The translations under genes were made by a program, and so were the position numbers. Positions 25,650 to 33,989 of a stretch of DNA of 50,324 bases are shown here, piece after piece; the first letter of the stretch is position 1, and every line of letters begins with the position of its first letter. The DNA comes from DATJNI01 sp035508275 (GTDB lineage Bacteria; Patescibacteriota; Saccharimonadia; Saccharimonadales; UBA4665): positions 1-50,324 of the forward strand of contig DATJNI010000020.1 in assembly GCA_035508275.1 (NCBI GenBank), written 5' to 3'. The notes beneath the pieces were generated by a model that was not told the origin of the DNA, did not search any database, and saw only the letters and a program-made list of their open reading frames with translations.

Positions 25650-26590
25650 AACGAAGACTAATAACGCTCTATAGGATTATCCATACCGGCATAGTCAACT
25701 TTATTAGAAACATCTCTCTGGCAGTAGCTGCTATTGCTGTTATGGTCGTAACGCTAACAATTGTACTTTTTTCTGTCATTACGAATGCGACTTTTACGAA
25801 TACGATTGGGCAAATTACCTCTAAAATTGACGTTTCAGTTTTTCTAAAAGAGTCTGTAACGGATGCACAGGCCGAATCTTTTGCTAGTGAGGTACGGCAA
25901 CAGCCCGATGTCGCGAAAGTTATTTACCTCAACAAGCAGCAAGCCCTTCAAACATACATTAATGAGAACCAGGGCAATCAAGACCTAATCACTGCAGTAA
26001 ATGAAACCGGTAATCCAATACCTGCGACAATAGAAGTTTTTCCTAAAAATCTTAATAATATAAATGAAATAGAAAGTTATTTAACTCAACCACAATATAG
26101 CGCTATGCAGATTAGCGGTTCGCCGTCATATAACGGCGACAAAAAGGTGGCGATAGATAACATAACTCACGCTACTGACGTTCTAAGAAAAATAGGAATT
26201 ATCACCATAGCGGTCTTTGCTGTAATCTGTGCCTTAATTATCTTTAACACTATCCAAATGGCTATCTTTAATCGCCGTGACGAAATAACCATAATGCGTC
26301 TTCTGGGTGCTAGCACGGGATATATTAGAGGACCCTTTATAGTGGAGAGCATTATCTACGGCATACTCTCGGGTGTACTTTCGGTATTAATCATTAACTC
26401 CGCATTCTTAGCGGCTAATGGAGCGTTGCAGGCTAGTAGTCTGGGACTTCTAGATATTAGCTATGCTAATCAGTACTTTGACACATATTTTTGGCGGTTG
26501 TTAGCATTACAAGTAGCAATTGGTATAATCATTGGAGCGGTATCTTCAATTATTGCGACTCGCCGCTATCTCAAATTCAAAACACAGTAG
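25646..26590 (+). CDS. ftsX: cell division protein FtsX
   Basis: Permease-like partner of FtsE with four TM helices: one near residue 25-50, a large extracellular loop (about residues 60-175, with KIDVSVFLKESVTDAQAE), and three at the C-terminus (IGIITIAVFAVICALIIF onward) with the MRLLGAS coupling helix. The extracellular loop usually contacts the cell-wall hydrolase; a CHAP hydrolase with a coiled coil lies directly downstream. Confidence 0.94.
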   Translation: MKRRLITLYRIIHTGIVNFIRNISLAVAAIAVMVVTLTIVLFSVITNATFTNTIGQITSKIDVSVFLKESVTDAQAESFASEVRQQPDVAKVIYLNKQQALQTYINENQGNQDLITAVNETGNPIPATIEVFPKNLNNINEIESYLTQPQYSAMQISGSPSYNGDKKVAIDNITHATDVLRKIGIITIAVFAVICALIIFNTIQMAIFNRRDEITIMRLLGASTGYIRGPFIVESIIYGILSGVLSVLIINSAFLAANGALQASSLGLLDISYANQYFDTYFWRLLALQVAIGIIIGAVSSIIATRRYLKFKTQ

Positions 26591-26673
26591 TAAAAGTTTT
26601 TACAGTGGCCTTTAGCTAAAAAGGTTATGCTACAGTCCCTCTAAAAACTACTTTTAATTAGAAAGGGTAGAAA

Positions 26674-27888
26674 GTGTTGCATAAGGGTGGTATGATATTA
26701 GTTAGCGTAACCAAAAACAAAAATATGCTCAAAATTAGGAAGTTCGCTAACCCCAAGTATAAGATTGTTGCCGCAGTGTTTTTACTGTCGGTTGTGAGTT
26801 CTGTGGGTACGGCCATAGTTGCGCATGCCGACCAGTATGACGCTCAAATCAACTCTCTAGAGCAGCAAAACAACTCTATTCAAGGCAATGTCGATAGCTT
26901 AGCCAACCAGGCTAGCTCATATCAGGCCGAAATATCTCAGCTTCAGAATCAGGTAGACTCTATGCAGGCAGCACTTTCGGTCAATGAGGCTAAGCAGGCT
27001 AGTGATGAGCAGCAAATTGCTAGTGACCAACAGAATATTGCTACTAACAAGCAGTATCTAAGGGACGATCTTAGGACTATGTATGTTGACGGCCAACTCT
27101 CTACTATAGAAGAATTAGCTACAAGTAAGAATCTAAGCGACTTTGTTAATAAAGAGGAGTATAGAACTGCAGTACAAGGGAAGGTTACTTCGCTAATTCA
27201 ACAGATCGCAGCCTTGCAGACACAACTACAAGCCCAGAAGGCTCAAGTGGACGTTTTGGTTAATACTGAAAAACAGCAAGAAGACCAATTAGCTTCTAGC
27301 CAAGCCCAGCAACAACAGCTTCTGTCATACAACCAAGCCCAGCAATCTCAGTACAACTCACAGATACAGTCTAACCAGTCTCAAATAGCAACATTAAGAC
27401 AAGAACAGATTCAGGCCAATAGACGACTAGTTTCTAGTGGCGGAGGAACAGTTGATGCCTCAGGGACGTGTGGGGGCAGTTATCCTGCCTCAGCCACAAA
27501 TAATTACGGCGGCCATTGGGGCTGCGATTATCCGCTAGATAACGCTTTGGACAACTGGGGTATGTACAACCGTGAGTGTGTATCGTATACAGCCTGGATG
27601 GTATATAAGACCTACGGCTACATGCCTTACTGGGGCGGTAGCGGAGACGCCAACGAATGGCCGGGAGATGCTGAAGCCGCTGGCATACCAGTTGGTAGTA
27701 CTCCTAAAGTAGGTTCCGTTGCTATCTACATGGGTGGCTCTGGTGATCCTTGGGGCCACGCTATGTGGGTAGATAGCGTAAATGGCAGCATGATAACTGT
27801 CTCGCAGTACAACCTTTACTACGACGGTAACTATTACCAGACGACGATCAGTAGTGCCGGTCTGGTTTACATATACTTTGGCGGCTAG
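26674..27888 (+). CDS. PcsB-like secreted peptidoglycan hydrolase: coiled coil plus CHAP domain
   Basis: A signal peptide (KYKIVAAVFLLSVVSSVGTAIVAHA) is followed by a Gln-rich coiled-coil region (residues about 55-245), then a linker and a C-terminal CHAP domain with catalytic Cys in NRECVSYTAW and His in WGHAMWVDSV. This is the architecture of PcsB/CwlO-type hydrolases activated by FtsEX. The start chosen is GTG 26674 with GAAAGGG 7 bases upstream; ATG at 26692 or 26725 are alternatives, the last giving a more normal signal peptide. It follows ftsX by 83 bases, which hold a CCTTT/AAAGG hairpin (26609-26624). Confidence 0.92.
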   Translation: MLHKGGMILVSVTKNKNMLKIRKFANPKYKIVAAVFLLSVVSSVGTAIVAHADQYDAQINSLEQQNNSIQGNVDSLANQASSYQAEISQLQNQVDSMQAALSVNEAKQASDEQQIASDQQNIATNKQYLRDDLRTMYVDGQLSTIEELATSKNLSDFVNKEEYRTAVQGKVTSLIQQIAALQTQLQAQKAQVDVLVNTEKQQEDQLASSQAQQQQLLSYNQAQQSQYNSQIQSNQSQIATLRQEQIQANRRLVSSGGGTVDASGTCGGSYPASATNNYGGHWGCDYPLDNALDNWGMYNRECVSYTAWMVYKTYGYMPYWGGSGDANEWPGDAEAAGIPVGSTPKVGSVAIYMGGSGDPWGHAMWVDSVNGSMITVSQYNLYYDGNYYQTTISSAGLVYIYFGG

Positions 27889-27891
27889 CCG

Positions 27892-27926
27892 AAGCTTAAG
27901 CTTATTCTAAGCATCTTTGATATACT
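27892..27926 (+). promoter_or_regulatory. S41 protease promoter with AAGCTT repeats
   Basis: AAGCTTAAGCTT (27892-27903) is a palindromic tandem lying over the -35 position. It is followed by CTTTGATATACT (27915-27926) with an extended -10, identical over 12 bases to the rseP promoter. The ATG is 8 bases past the -10, so a leaderless mRNA is predicted. Confidence 0.55.
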
Positions 27927-27933
27927 TTAGTTA

Positions 27934-29190
27934 ATGGGGTTAAAACAAAGGACTAAAGCCGTAGTTCGGCCTAGAAACAAGTGGGCAAGGCGACTTGTTA
28001 ACTTGGCTTTTATAGCTGCTGTATTTGTCTTAGGCATAATGATTGGTGATGGGCGGATAAGTCTCAGTACGAATAATCAGCTGCAATCCGTTAATAACGG
28101 TTTGCCCAATAGGCTAAACTACAGTTCAGTTAACGCCGTCTATCAGGCCCTGAAGGCTAACTACTACGAACCATTAACTGAAACGCAGCTACTTAATGGC
28201 CTTAAGCATGGACTTGCTGATGCTACCAACGATCCTTATACAGAATACTTTACCTCTCAAGAAGCCAAAGCCTTCAACGCTCAATTGAACAATTCTTTTA
28301 GTGGTATAGGTGCCCAGCTGGGTAAAAACTCGAGTGGTGAGCTGGAAGTAATTTCTCCAATCAATGGCTTCCCGGCACAAAAAGCTGGCTTAAAACCCGG
28401 TGATGTTATCGCCGAAATAAATGGCCAAAGCACGGCAAACATGTCTGTTGATGATGCTGCTGACGCCATAAGGGGACCTGCCGGTACCAAGGTTACTTTA
28501 GAGGTTATTAGGGGTGGCACACAGGAACTTACCCTGACAATAACCAGAGAGAGCATAAGTTTACCTAGTGTTACCGAAAAGACTCTTCCTGGGAATATAG
28601 GCTACATGCAGATAAGTACGTTTGCCAATGACACCTCAAGCCTGGCCACAAAATATGCAAACCAATTCGCTAGTGCTCACGTAAAGGGCGTGATACTTGA
28701 TCTAAGGGATGACCCAGGCGGCTTACTAAGTGCCGCAATTAACGTATCTAGTGAATGGCTGCCACAGGGAACTAAAATACTTGACGAGAAACGAGGCGGG
28801 GAAGTTGTCCAAAGCTACTATGCTCAAGGCGGCGATGTTTTGCACGGTGTGCCAACTGTGGTTCTAATTAACTCCGGCAGTGCTTCGGCATCAGAAATCA
28901 CTACCGGTGCACTTCATGACAACCATGCAGCCTATGTTATTGGCGAGAAAAGCTTTGGGAAGGGGGTAGTCCAGGACATAATCTGCATTACAGGTCCAAC
29001 TAATGCGAACGGAACTTGTTCAGCGGATGAGCTAAAAGTCACTATCGCTAGTTGGTATAGGCCAAACGGCGAAAACATTAACCATAAAGGTATTACGCCT
29101 GATGAAACGGTGCCGCTGACTCAGTCAGATGTTAGTAGTGGCAATGATACCCAATTGACGGCTGCAGAAGCATATCTTAACTCACACTAG
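27934..29190 (+). CDS. ctpA: S41 family C-terminal processing protease (CtpA/Prc-like)
   Basis: Extracytoplasmic serine protease. An N-terminal TM anchor (LVNLAFIAAVFVLGIMIGDG) is followed by the helical ALKANYYEPLTETQLLNG segment and a PDZ domain (about residues 110-195). The catalytic Ser is in NSGSASASEITTGAL and the Lys in GEKSFGKGVVQ. A disulfide-capable Cys pair lies just after it (IICITGP, GTCSADE). CtpA proteases often process or degrade peptidoglycan hydrolases, and it lies directly downstream of the CHAP hydrolase. Confidence 0.95.
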   Translation: MGLKQRTKAVVRPRNKWARRLVNLAFIAAVFVLGIMIGDGRISLSTNNQLQSVNNGLPNRLNYSSVNAVYQALKANYYEPLTETQLLNGLKHGLADATNDPYTEYFTSQEAKAFNAQLNNSFSGIGAQLGKNSSGELEVISPINGFPAQKAGLKPGDVIAEINGQSTANMSVDDAADAIRGPAGTKVTLEVIRGGTQELTLTITRESISLPSVTEKTLPGNIGYMQISTFANDTSSLATKYANQFASAHVKGVILDLRDDPGGLLSAAINVSSEWLPQGTKILDEKRGGEVVQSYYAQGGDVLHGVPTVVLINSGSASASEITTGALHDNHAAYVIGEKSFGKGVVQDIICITGPTNANGTCSADELKVTIASWYRPNGENINHKGITPDETVPLTQSDVSSGNDTQLTAAEAYLNSH

Positions 29191-29257
29191 AGCTTAACTT
29201 GCCAAAACACCTCACATAAGATAGGATAGGTCGGTAAAAGAGAGGTTGTGATCATAG

Positions 29258-30859
29258 GTGGCTAGACAAGCGACTAAATACGTTTTTGTGACAGGCGGAG
29301 TCTTGTCGGGACTGGGCAAGGGTATAACTGCCGCCTCACTTGGCCATCTCTTAAAAGCGCGAGGCCTGAAAGTAAACCTCCAAAAGTGCGACCCCTATTT
29401 AAATGTTGATGCTGGCCTCTTGAACCCAAGAGAGCATGGCGAATGTTTCGTAACCAAGGACGGTGCGGAAACGGACTTAGACCTTGGCCATTATGAGAGA
29501 TTTGTCGACGAAGAAATGACAGGCAAGAGTAGTCTTATGAGTGGGCGGGTTCTACTAAAGCTTATTCAGGACGAACGAAACGGTAAATTTGAGGGTGACG
29601 ATGTCCAGATCATCCCGCATTTAACAGGAGCAATTCAAGACTGGATAAGAGATGCTGGCGAAGGTTTCGACGTACATATTGTTGAAATTGGTGGTACAGT
29701 TGGCGACTACGAGTCACTGTCTTTCATTGAGGCTATTCGAGAACTTGGGCACAACGTCGGATTAGAAAATTGCGCCTATGTCCATGTAGTTTATCTACCT
29801 TATTTAAATGCCTCGCATGAGACCAAGACTAAACCGGCTCAGAATTCTGTGCGCGAGTTAAGAGGCCTGGGAGTAATACCAGACGTAATTGTCGCAAGAA
29901 GTGAAAATGCAGTAAACAAGTCTGCTGTAAATAAGCTAAGCCTATTCAGTGGCGTGCCAAGCGATGCTATAGCGATATTGCCTAATGCCAAGAGCATCTA
30001 CCAAGTACCATTAACGCTTGAAGACTCAGGGATTGCCAATGTACTGAGCGAAAGACTAGGTCTTAAGAAGTCCAAGCCTAATATGAAGGAGTGGCGCAAC
30101 GTGGTTAAAAGAGCCACCGAAAAATATAACCGCAAAGTGAATATTGGTTTTGTAGCTAAATACATGGACAACACTGATACCTATATGTCGGTGTTTGAAG
30201 CACTGCATTCGGCCGCCTGGAACAATGGCTGCCAGGTAAATATTCACTGGATTGACGCCTCTAAGTTTGATAAGACTAAGGATCTTAATAAGGAACTGAG
30301 TAAATACGACGGTATTGTTGTTCCTGGCGGCTTTGGCCAGAGGGGACTGGAAGGCAAGATTAAAGCTGCTCAGTTTGCCCTTAAGGAAAAGAAGCCATAC
30401 CTCGGATTATGTTTGGGGTTACAGATGGCAGTTATAGCGGCCGCTAGAAATGCTGGTATAAAAGATGCTACAACCTTTGAACTTAAACCTGATTCTAAGC
30501 ATTTAGTCATTAACACCATGGAAGACCAGAAGGGAAAGCACATGACCGGCGGGACTATGCGGCTTGGCAACTACGATTGTCACATAGATAAGGATAGCCT
30601 GGCCTACAAGGTATATGGCAAGCAAGATATAGTCGAAAGACACAGGCACAGGGGAGAGTGTGATAACGCCTACCGGGATAAATATAACCACTGGGGGATA
30701 AAAGCTAGCGGCATAAATAAGAAGAATAACTTGGTCGAGATCATTGAGGCAACCGATCATCCATTCTTTTTGGCTAGTCAGTTTCACCCGGAATTTAAAA
30801 GTAGACCCAACCGACCACATCCAATGTTTGATGGCTTTATAAAAGTATTAATGTCCTAA
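29258..30859 (+). CDS. pyrG: CTP synthase
   Basis: Converts UTP to CTP with glutamine. The N-terminal synthetase domain has GGVLSGLGKGITAASLG and the class I GATase domain has nucleophile Cys in GLCLGLQMA and the His-Glu pair in SQFHPEFKS. The 533-residue length is standard. It starts at GTG 29258, with AGAGAGG about 12 bases upstream. It is the only pyrimidine gene in the window; pyrH is missing from its usual place between tsf and frr. Confidence 0.97.
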   Translation: MARQATKYVFVTGGVLSGLGKGITAASLGHLLKARGLKVNLQKCDPYLNVDAGLLNPREHGECFVTKDGAETDLDLGHYERFVDEEMTGKSSLMSGRVLLKLIQDERNGKFEGDDVQIIPHLTGAIQDWIRDAGEGFDVHIVEIGGTVGDYESLSFIEAIRELGHNVGLENCAYVHVVYLPYLNASHETKTKPAQNSVRELRGLGVIPDVIVARSENAVNKSAVNKLSLFSGVPSDAIAILPNAKSIYQVPLTLEDSGIANVLSERLGLKKSKPNMKEWRNVVKRATEKYNRKVNIGFVAKYMDNTDTYMSVFEALHSAAWNNGCQVNIHWIDASKFDKTKDLNKELSKYDGIVVPGGFGQRGLEGKIKAAQFALKEKKPYLGLCLGLQMAVIAAARNAGIKDATTFELKPDSKHLVINTMEDQKGKHMTGGTMRLGNYDCHIDKDSLAYKVYGKQDIVERHRHRGECDNAYRDKYNHWGIKASGINKKNNLVEIIEATDHPFFLASQFHPEFKSRPNRPHPMFDGFIKVLMS

Positions 30860-30865
30860 AACAGG

Positions 30866-30893
30866 TTGACATTAAAATTAGTTAAGCTAACAT
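30866..30893 (+). promoter_or_regulatory. promoter of the receiver-domain gene
   Basis: TTGACA (30866-30871), a 16-base spacer and TAACAT (30888-30893). The ATG at 30901 then falls 8 bases after the -10, so this ATG is preferred to the one at 30892, which would lie inside the -10. Confidence 0.5.
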
Positions 30894-30900
30894 GATCAGT

Positions 30901-31326
30901 ATGAACGGTGACGAAAATACAAACCCGCCAGCTACCGATCAAAAGCCTGAAAACAAGGGTCAAAAACGAATATTGCTGGTCGAAGATGACGATTCTTTAG
31001 CTAATGTTTACATAACCCGTTTACAGGGCGAGGGCTTTGACGTAAGAAGAGTTGCGAACGGCGAAGACGCTTTAAGTAGTGCGCTGAGCTACCACCCCGA
31101 CCTAGTTCTTCTAGATGTTATGATGCCCATTCTTAGCGGTTTTGACGTTTTAGATATTCTTAGAAATACTCCACAAACCGCAAACCTAAAAATTATAATG
31201 CTAACTGCTCTTAGCCAGGAAAGTGATCAAGAAAGAGCCAAGGCTCTTAAAGTAGACGATTATCTAATTAAATCTCAAGTGGTGATATCCGACGTTATCG
31301 AACGGATAAAGCACCACCTTTCTTAA
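30901..31326 (+). CDS. single-domain response regulator receiver protein
   Basis: A stand-alone REC domain after a short Asn/Lys/Gln-rich N-terminus. All receiver residues are present: acidic pair in LLVEDDDS, phospho-acceptor Asp in LVLLDVMMP, Thr in IIMLTAL and Lys in DDYLIKSQ. There is no DNA-binding output domain. No canonical histidine kinase is present in the window; its kinase must lie elsewhere. ATG 30892 would add three residues. The stop overlaps the convergent rpmA stop. Confidence 0.9.
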   Translation: MNGDENTNPPATDQKPENKGQKRILLVEDDDSLANVYITRLQGEGFDVRRVANGEDALSSALSYHPDLVLLDVMMPILSGFDVLDILRNTPQTANLKIIMLTALSQESDQERAKALKVDDYLIKSQVVISDVIERIKHHLS

Positions 31327-31595
31327 ACTACTCTAACTTCGGTACGGCTAACACTTCGGCCGCTAAACAGTCTTACTTTTCGTTTCTTGTATTCAACCAC
31401 GCCATCTTTGGCAGCATGGATAGTAAAGTTGCGGCTCATTTTTGTCCCAGGTCCAGGTCGCTTAGTCATACCAACTTGTCTGACAATAACTTGACCTACT
31501 TTAACGTTTTGGCCGCCATACAACTTAATACCCAGCCTCTGACCAGGGCTGTCGTGAACGTTCTTGGCTGTACCGCCTGCTTTAACGTGTGACAT
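31323..31595 (-). CDS. rpmA: 50S ribosomal protein L27
   Basis: 90 residues starting MSHVKAGGTAKNVHDSPGQR with the conserved LGIKLYGGQNVKVGQVIVRQ block. L27's N-terminus reaches the peptidyl transferase centre. Its normal operon partner rplU (L21) is not adjacent. It lies 4 bases downstream of the TRM11-like methylase on the same strand, with SD AAGGAAG inside the end of that gene. Confidence 0.96.
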   Translation of the reverse strand: MSHVKAGGTAKNVHDSPGQRLGIKLYGGQNVKVGQVIVRQVGMTKRPGPGTKMSRNFTIHAAKDGVVEYKKRKVRLFSGRSVSRTEVRVV

Positions 31596-31599
31596 GTAT

Positions 31600-32835
31600 T
31601 TACTTCCTTGTAAGTATGATTAGCTGTCTTGCGACTATTTGGTTGGGCCTTGCGTAGATCAACCTAGACCCAGCCCCCTTTAAACTTAAGAGATTATAGC
31701 CTAAATCGCCTAGATGGTCAATCAGGGGTAGGCTAATGTAGTGATTAGGTGAAAGTCGCCAGGCTGGAACTGCCAGACAAATACGTGTATTTTGATCGAT
31801 TTGGGTGTGTAGATTGGTTAAAAATTCTTTGATCTTTTGATTGCAGATTTTTAGCTCTTCATCGATTTGAGCCTTAGTCGCCGAAAACGACAGCGGTTTT
31901 CCAAGAAATACTTCGCTAGATACAAAGTTAAACGGTGACCATTTGGTATTTAGTGCATCACCCTTAAATATATTGAACGAAGGTTTTTCCAGATTTTTAG
32001 TGTTCTTTATAAGCCAATCGATGTTAGCATTAGAGTAATCTGCCATGCGCTGGTCAATGTCAGAGCCAATCACGCTGTAGCCCATAAGAAGCGCCTCCTG
32101 GAGTATAACGCCGCTACCACAGAATGGGTCTAGAACCGTTTTTCCCTGAGATGTTATCGGGATTATTTGTTCAGGAGGTATTTCACAAACTGATTGTCTG
32201 GCTTCGTCAGGTAGTGTGCCAACAGATAGGTTAATGATTATCTGGGCAAGTTTGGGCGGAAGCATACCGACGGCTGCATCTCGATTGGGGCGCTGTTGGT
32301 CACGTCTGGCGTAGGCACTAATATCTTGAACTTTTACGCTTTGAGCAATTATTGTTTTGGCTTTGGATTTAATTAAAAGCAGCTCCCAGCCATTTGGGGA
32401 AGTCAATTTATTATGAATTACTTGGGCGCTGGATAGCTCACTAGCCTTGTTCGGCACAAAACGTACAGGTCTATCTGTGGACTGGACGGCCCTTTTAACA
32501 TTTAATCCGGCTTTTATGATATTTTTCGGGGTTTGGTTAAAGCCATACTCGCTAATACCTAGGGTCATTTTTCCTTTAGGCATGCTCTCCGACTGTTTTG
32601 GTGATGCTTTGGTTATAAAGTCGACCACCTTATCCCAGTTCTGAGTATCTAATTCCAGCAGGACCTTCGCGAACTTAACTGAGCCGCCAAGACGATCGAA
32701 GGCAAGTAGGCAAGGGTCCACGTCAACAACCGCTATCTTTTCCTGGGCAAGTTGCACTTTGTCTGAACCATAAAGACTTTCAAGTTCAGCCAGACCAAGT
32801 TCTGGCTGGCGTCCGAGCACAAGTAAACTTTGCAT
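31600..32835 (-). CDS. TRM11/Trm-G10-like THUMP-type RNA methyltransferase
   Basis: Probable SAM-dependent tRNA or rRNA guanine-N2 methylase. The N-terminal half (about 1-170) resembles a THUMP-type RNA-binding module. The middle has YARRDQQRPNRDAAVGMLPPKLA, a Trm11-family hallmark, and motif I DPFCGSGVILQEAL. At the expected motif IV position I see FVSSEVFLGKPL instead of (D/N)PPY, an unusual catalytic motif. It shares a transcript with rpmA. The exact target is not predictable. Confidence 0.8.
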   Translation of the reverse strand: MQSLLVLGRQPELGLAELESLYGSDKVQLAQEKIAVVDVDPCLLAFDRLGGSVKFAKVLLELDTQNWDKVVDFITKASPKQSESMPKGKMTLGISEYGFNQTPKNIIKAGLNVKRAVQSTDRPVRFVPNKASELSSAQVIHNKLTSPNGWELLLIKSKAKTIIAQSVKVQDISAYARRDQQRPNRDAAVGMLPPKLAQIIINLSVGTLPDEARQSVCEIPPEQIIPITSQGKTVLDPFCGSGVILQEALLMGYSVIGSDIDQRMADYSNANIDWLIKNTKNLEKPSFNIFKGDALNTKWSPFNFVSSEVFLGKPLSFSATKAQIDEELKICNQKIKEFLTNLHTQIDQNTRICLAVPAWRLSPNHYISLPLIDHLGDLGYNLLSLKGAGSRLIYARPNQIVARQLIILTRK

Positions 32836-32914
32836 TTTTTAAGTTTAACCTAAAAAAGCAGTTACAAATATTAAATTTATTTAAAAACTTTTTAGGTAGT
32901 CTCCTTATGGTTGA

Positions 32915-32920
32915 TATAAT
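32915..32920 (+). promoter_or_regulatory. -10 box of the flippase-like gene
   Basis: An extended -10, TTGATATAAT, whose TATAAT ends 9 bases before the ATG at 32929. TTTAGG (32891-32896) is a possible -35 at 18 bases. Confidence 0.55.
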
Positions 32921-32928
32921 ATGCGGAT

Positions 32929-33981
32929 ATGAGCGAAAAGCACTGGATCAGACGTCGCTGGAAGCTAATAGTAAACGTAATTACTTTAGCGGCGATAGTT
33001 ATTCTAGTTATCGCTTTGTGGCCTCAGATTAAAGATACCTACTCAGAGCTTAAGAAGGTAGATGTTTACATACTTCTGCTGATGATTCCCATTGAGGCGC
33101 TTAACTATCATGCGCAGGCTAGGCTGTATCAAAGACTTTTTAAAATAGTTGGCAACAAACTGTCATATAAGTTCTTGTATAGGGCGTCACTGGAGTTGAA
33201 TTTTATTAACCATGTATTCCCAAGTGGCGGCGTAACTGGTATGTCGTACTTTACCCTCAGGCTTGGCAAGAAAAAGGATATTGCTTACGGCAAAGCTACT
33301 CTAATCCATATTATGAAGATAATGCTGTACTTCTTGAGCTATGAGGTTCTGCTTGTCTTTGGGGTGTTTGCTCTGGCTATCATGGGCAGAGTTAATAACC
33401 TAGTTATTCTAATCGCTAGCTCTTTAACCACATTGCTAATTCTAGGAACGCTATTCTTTGTTTATTTAGTGGGTAGCAAAGAACGTATCAATGGCTTTTT
33501 TACGGGTGTTTCTAGATTTCTGAACTGGATTATTCGCAAAATACTGCCTAGTTCTCCCGAAACCATTAACATAGAAGGTACTAGGCAGCTGTTTAATGAC
33601 TTCCACGATAACTACCAAGAGATTAAGCACTCCCTAAACCAACTTCGGGTACCGTTCCTTTATGCGTTACTTGCCGACGCAACTGAGATAGCAGCAATCT
33701 ACGTGGTATATATTGCCTTCGGTAAGCTCATTAATATCGGCGCAGTAATACTTGCTTACGGAATAGCCAATTTTGCTGGAGCCATATCTGTTTTGCCAGG
33801 AGGGGTGGGTGTATACGAAGCACTGATGACCGGAGCTCTTGCCAGTATGGGTGTCCCGGCAGCTGTCAGCCTTCCAGTTACCATTACCTATAGAGTGCTA
33901 AACACTCTAATCCAAGTTCCTCCGGGCTACTGGCTTTACCACCGAGCGCTAAAAAGTGGGCAGGAACCGGTTAAAGGTTAG
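32929..33981 (+). CDS. flippase-like / lysylphosphatidylglycerol-synthase TM-region family protein
   Basis: About eight TM helices with the UPF0104/AglD2-type signature: GGVTGMSYFTLRLG in the middle and LPGGVGVYEALMTGAL near the C-terminus. There is no soluble aminoacyl-transferase domain, so it is not a complete MprF. In other bacteria such proteins are linked to lipid or polyprenyl-glycan translocation. It starts right after a -10 box and is followed by xseA after 8 bases. Confidence 0.85.
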   Translation: MSEKHWIRRRWKLIVNVITLAAIVILVIALWPQIKDTYSELKKVDVYILLLMIPIEALNYHAQARLYQRLFKIVGNKLSYKFLYRASLELNFINHVFPSGGVTGMSYFTLRLGKKKDIAYGKATLIHIMKIMLYFLSYEVLLVFGVFALAIMGRVNNLVILIASSLTTLLILGTLFFVYLVGSKERINGFFTGVSRFLNWIIRKILPSSPETINIEGTRQLFNDFHDNYQEIKHSLNQLRVPFLYALLADATEIAAIYVVYIAFGKLINIGAVILAYGIANFAGAISVLPGGVGVYEALMTGALASMGVPAAVSLPVTITYRVLNTLIQVPPGYWLYHRALKSGQEPVKG

Positions 33982-33989
33982 GATTCGTC

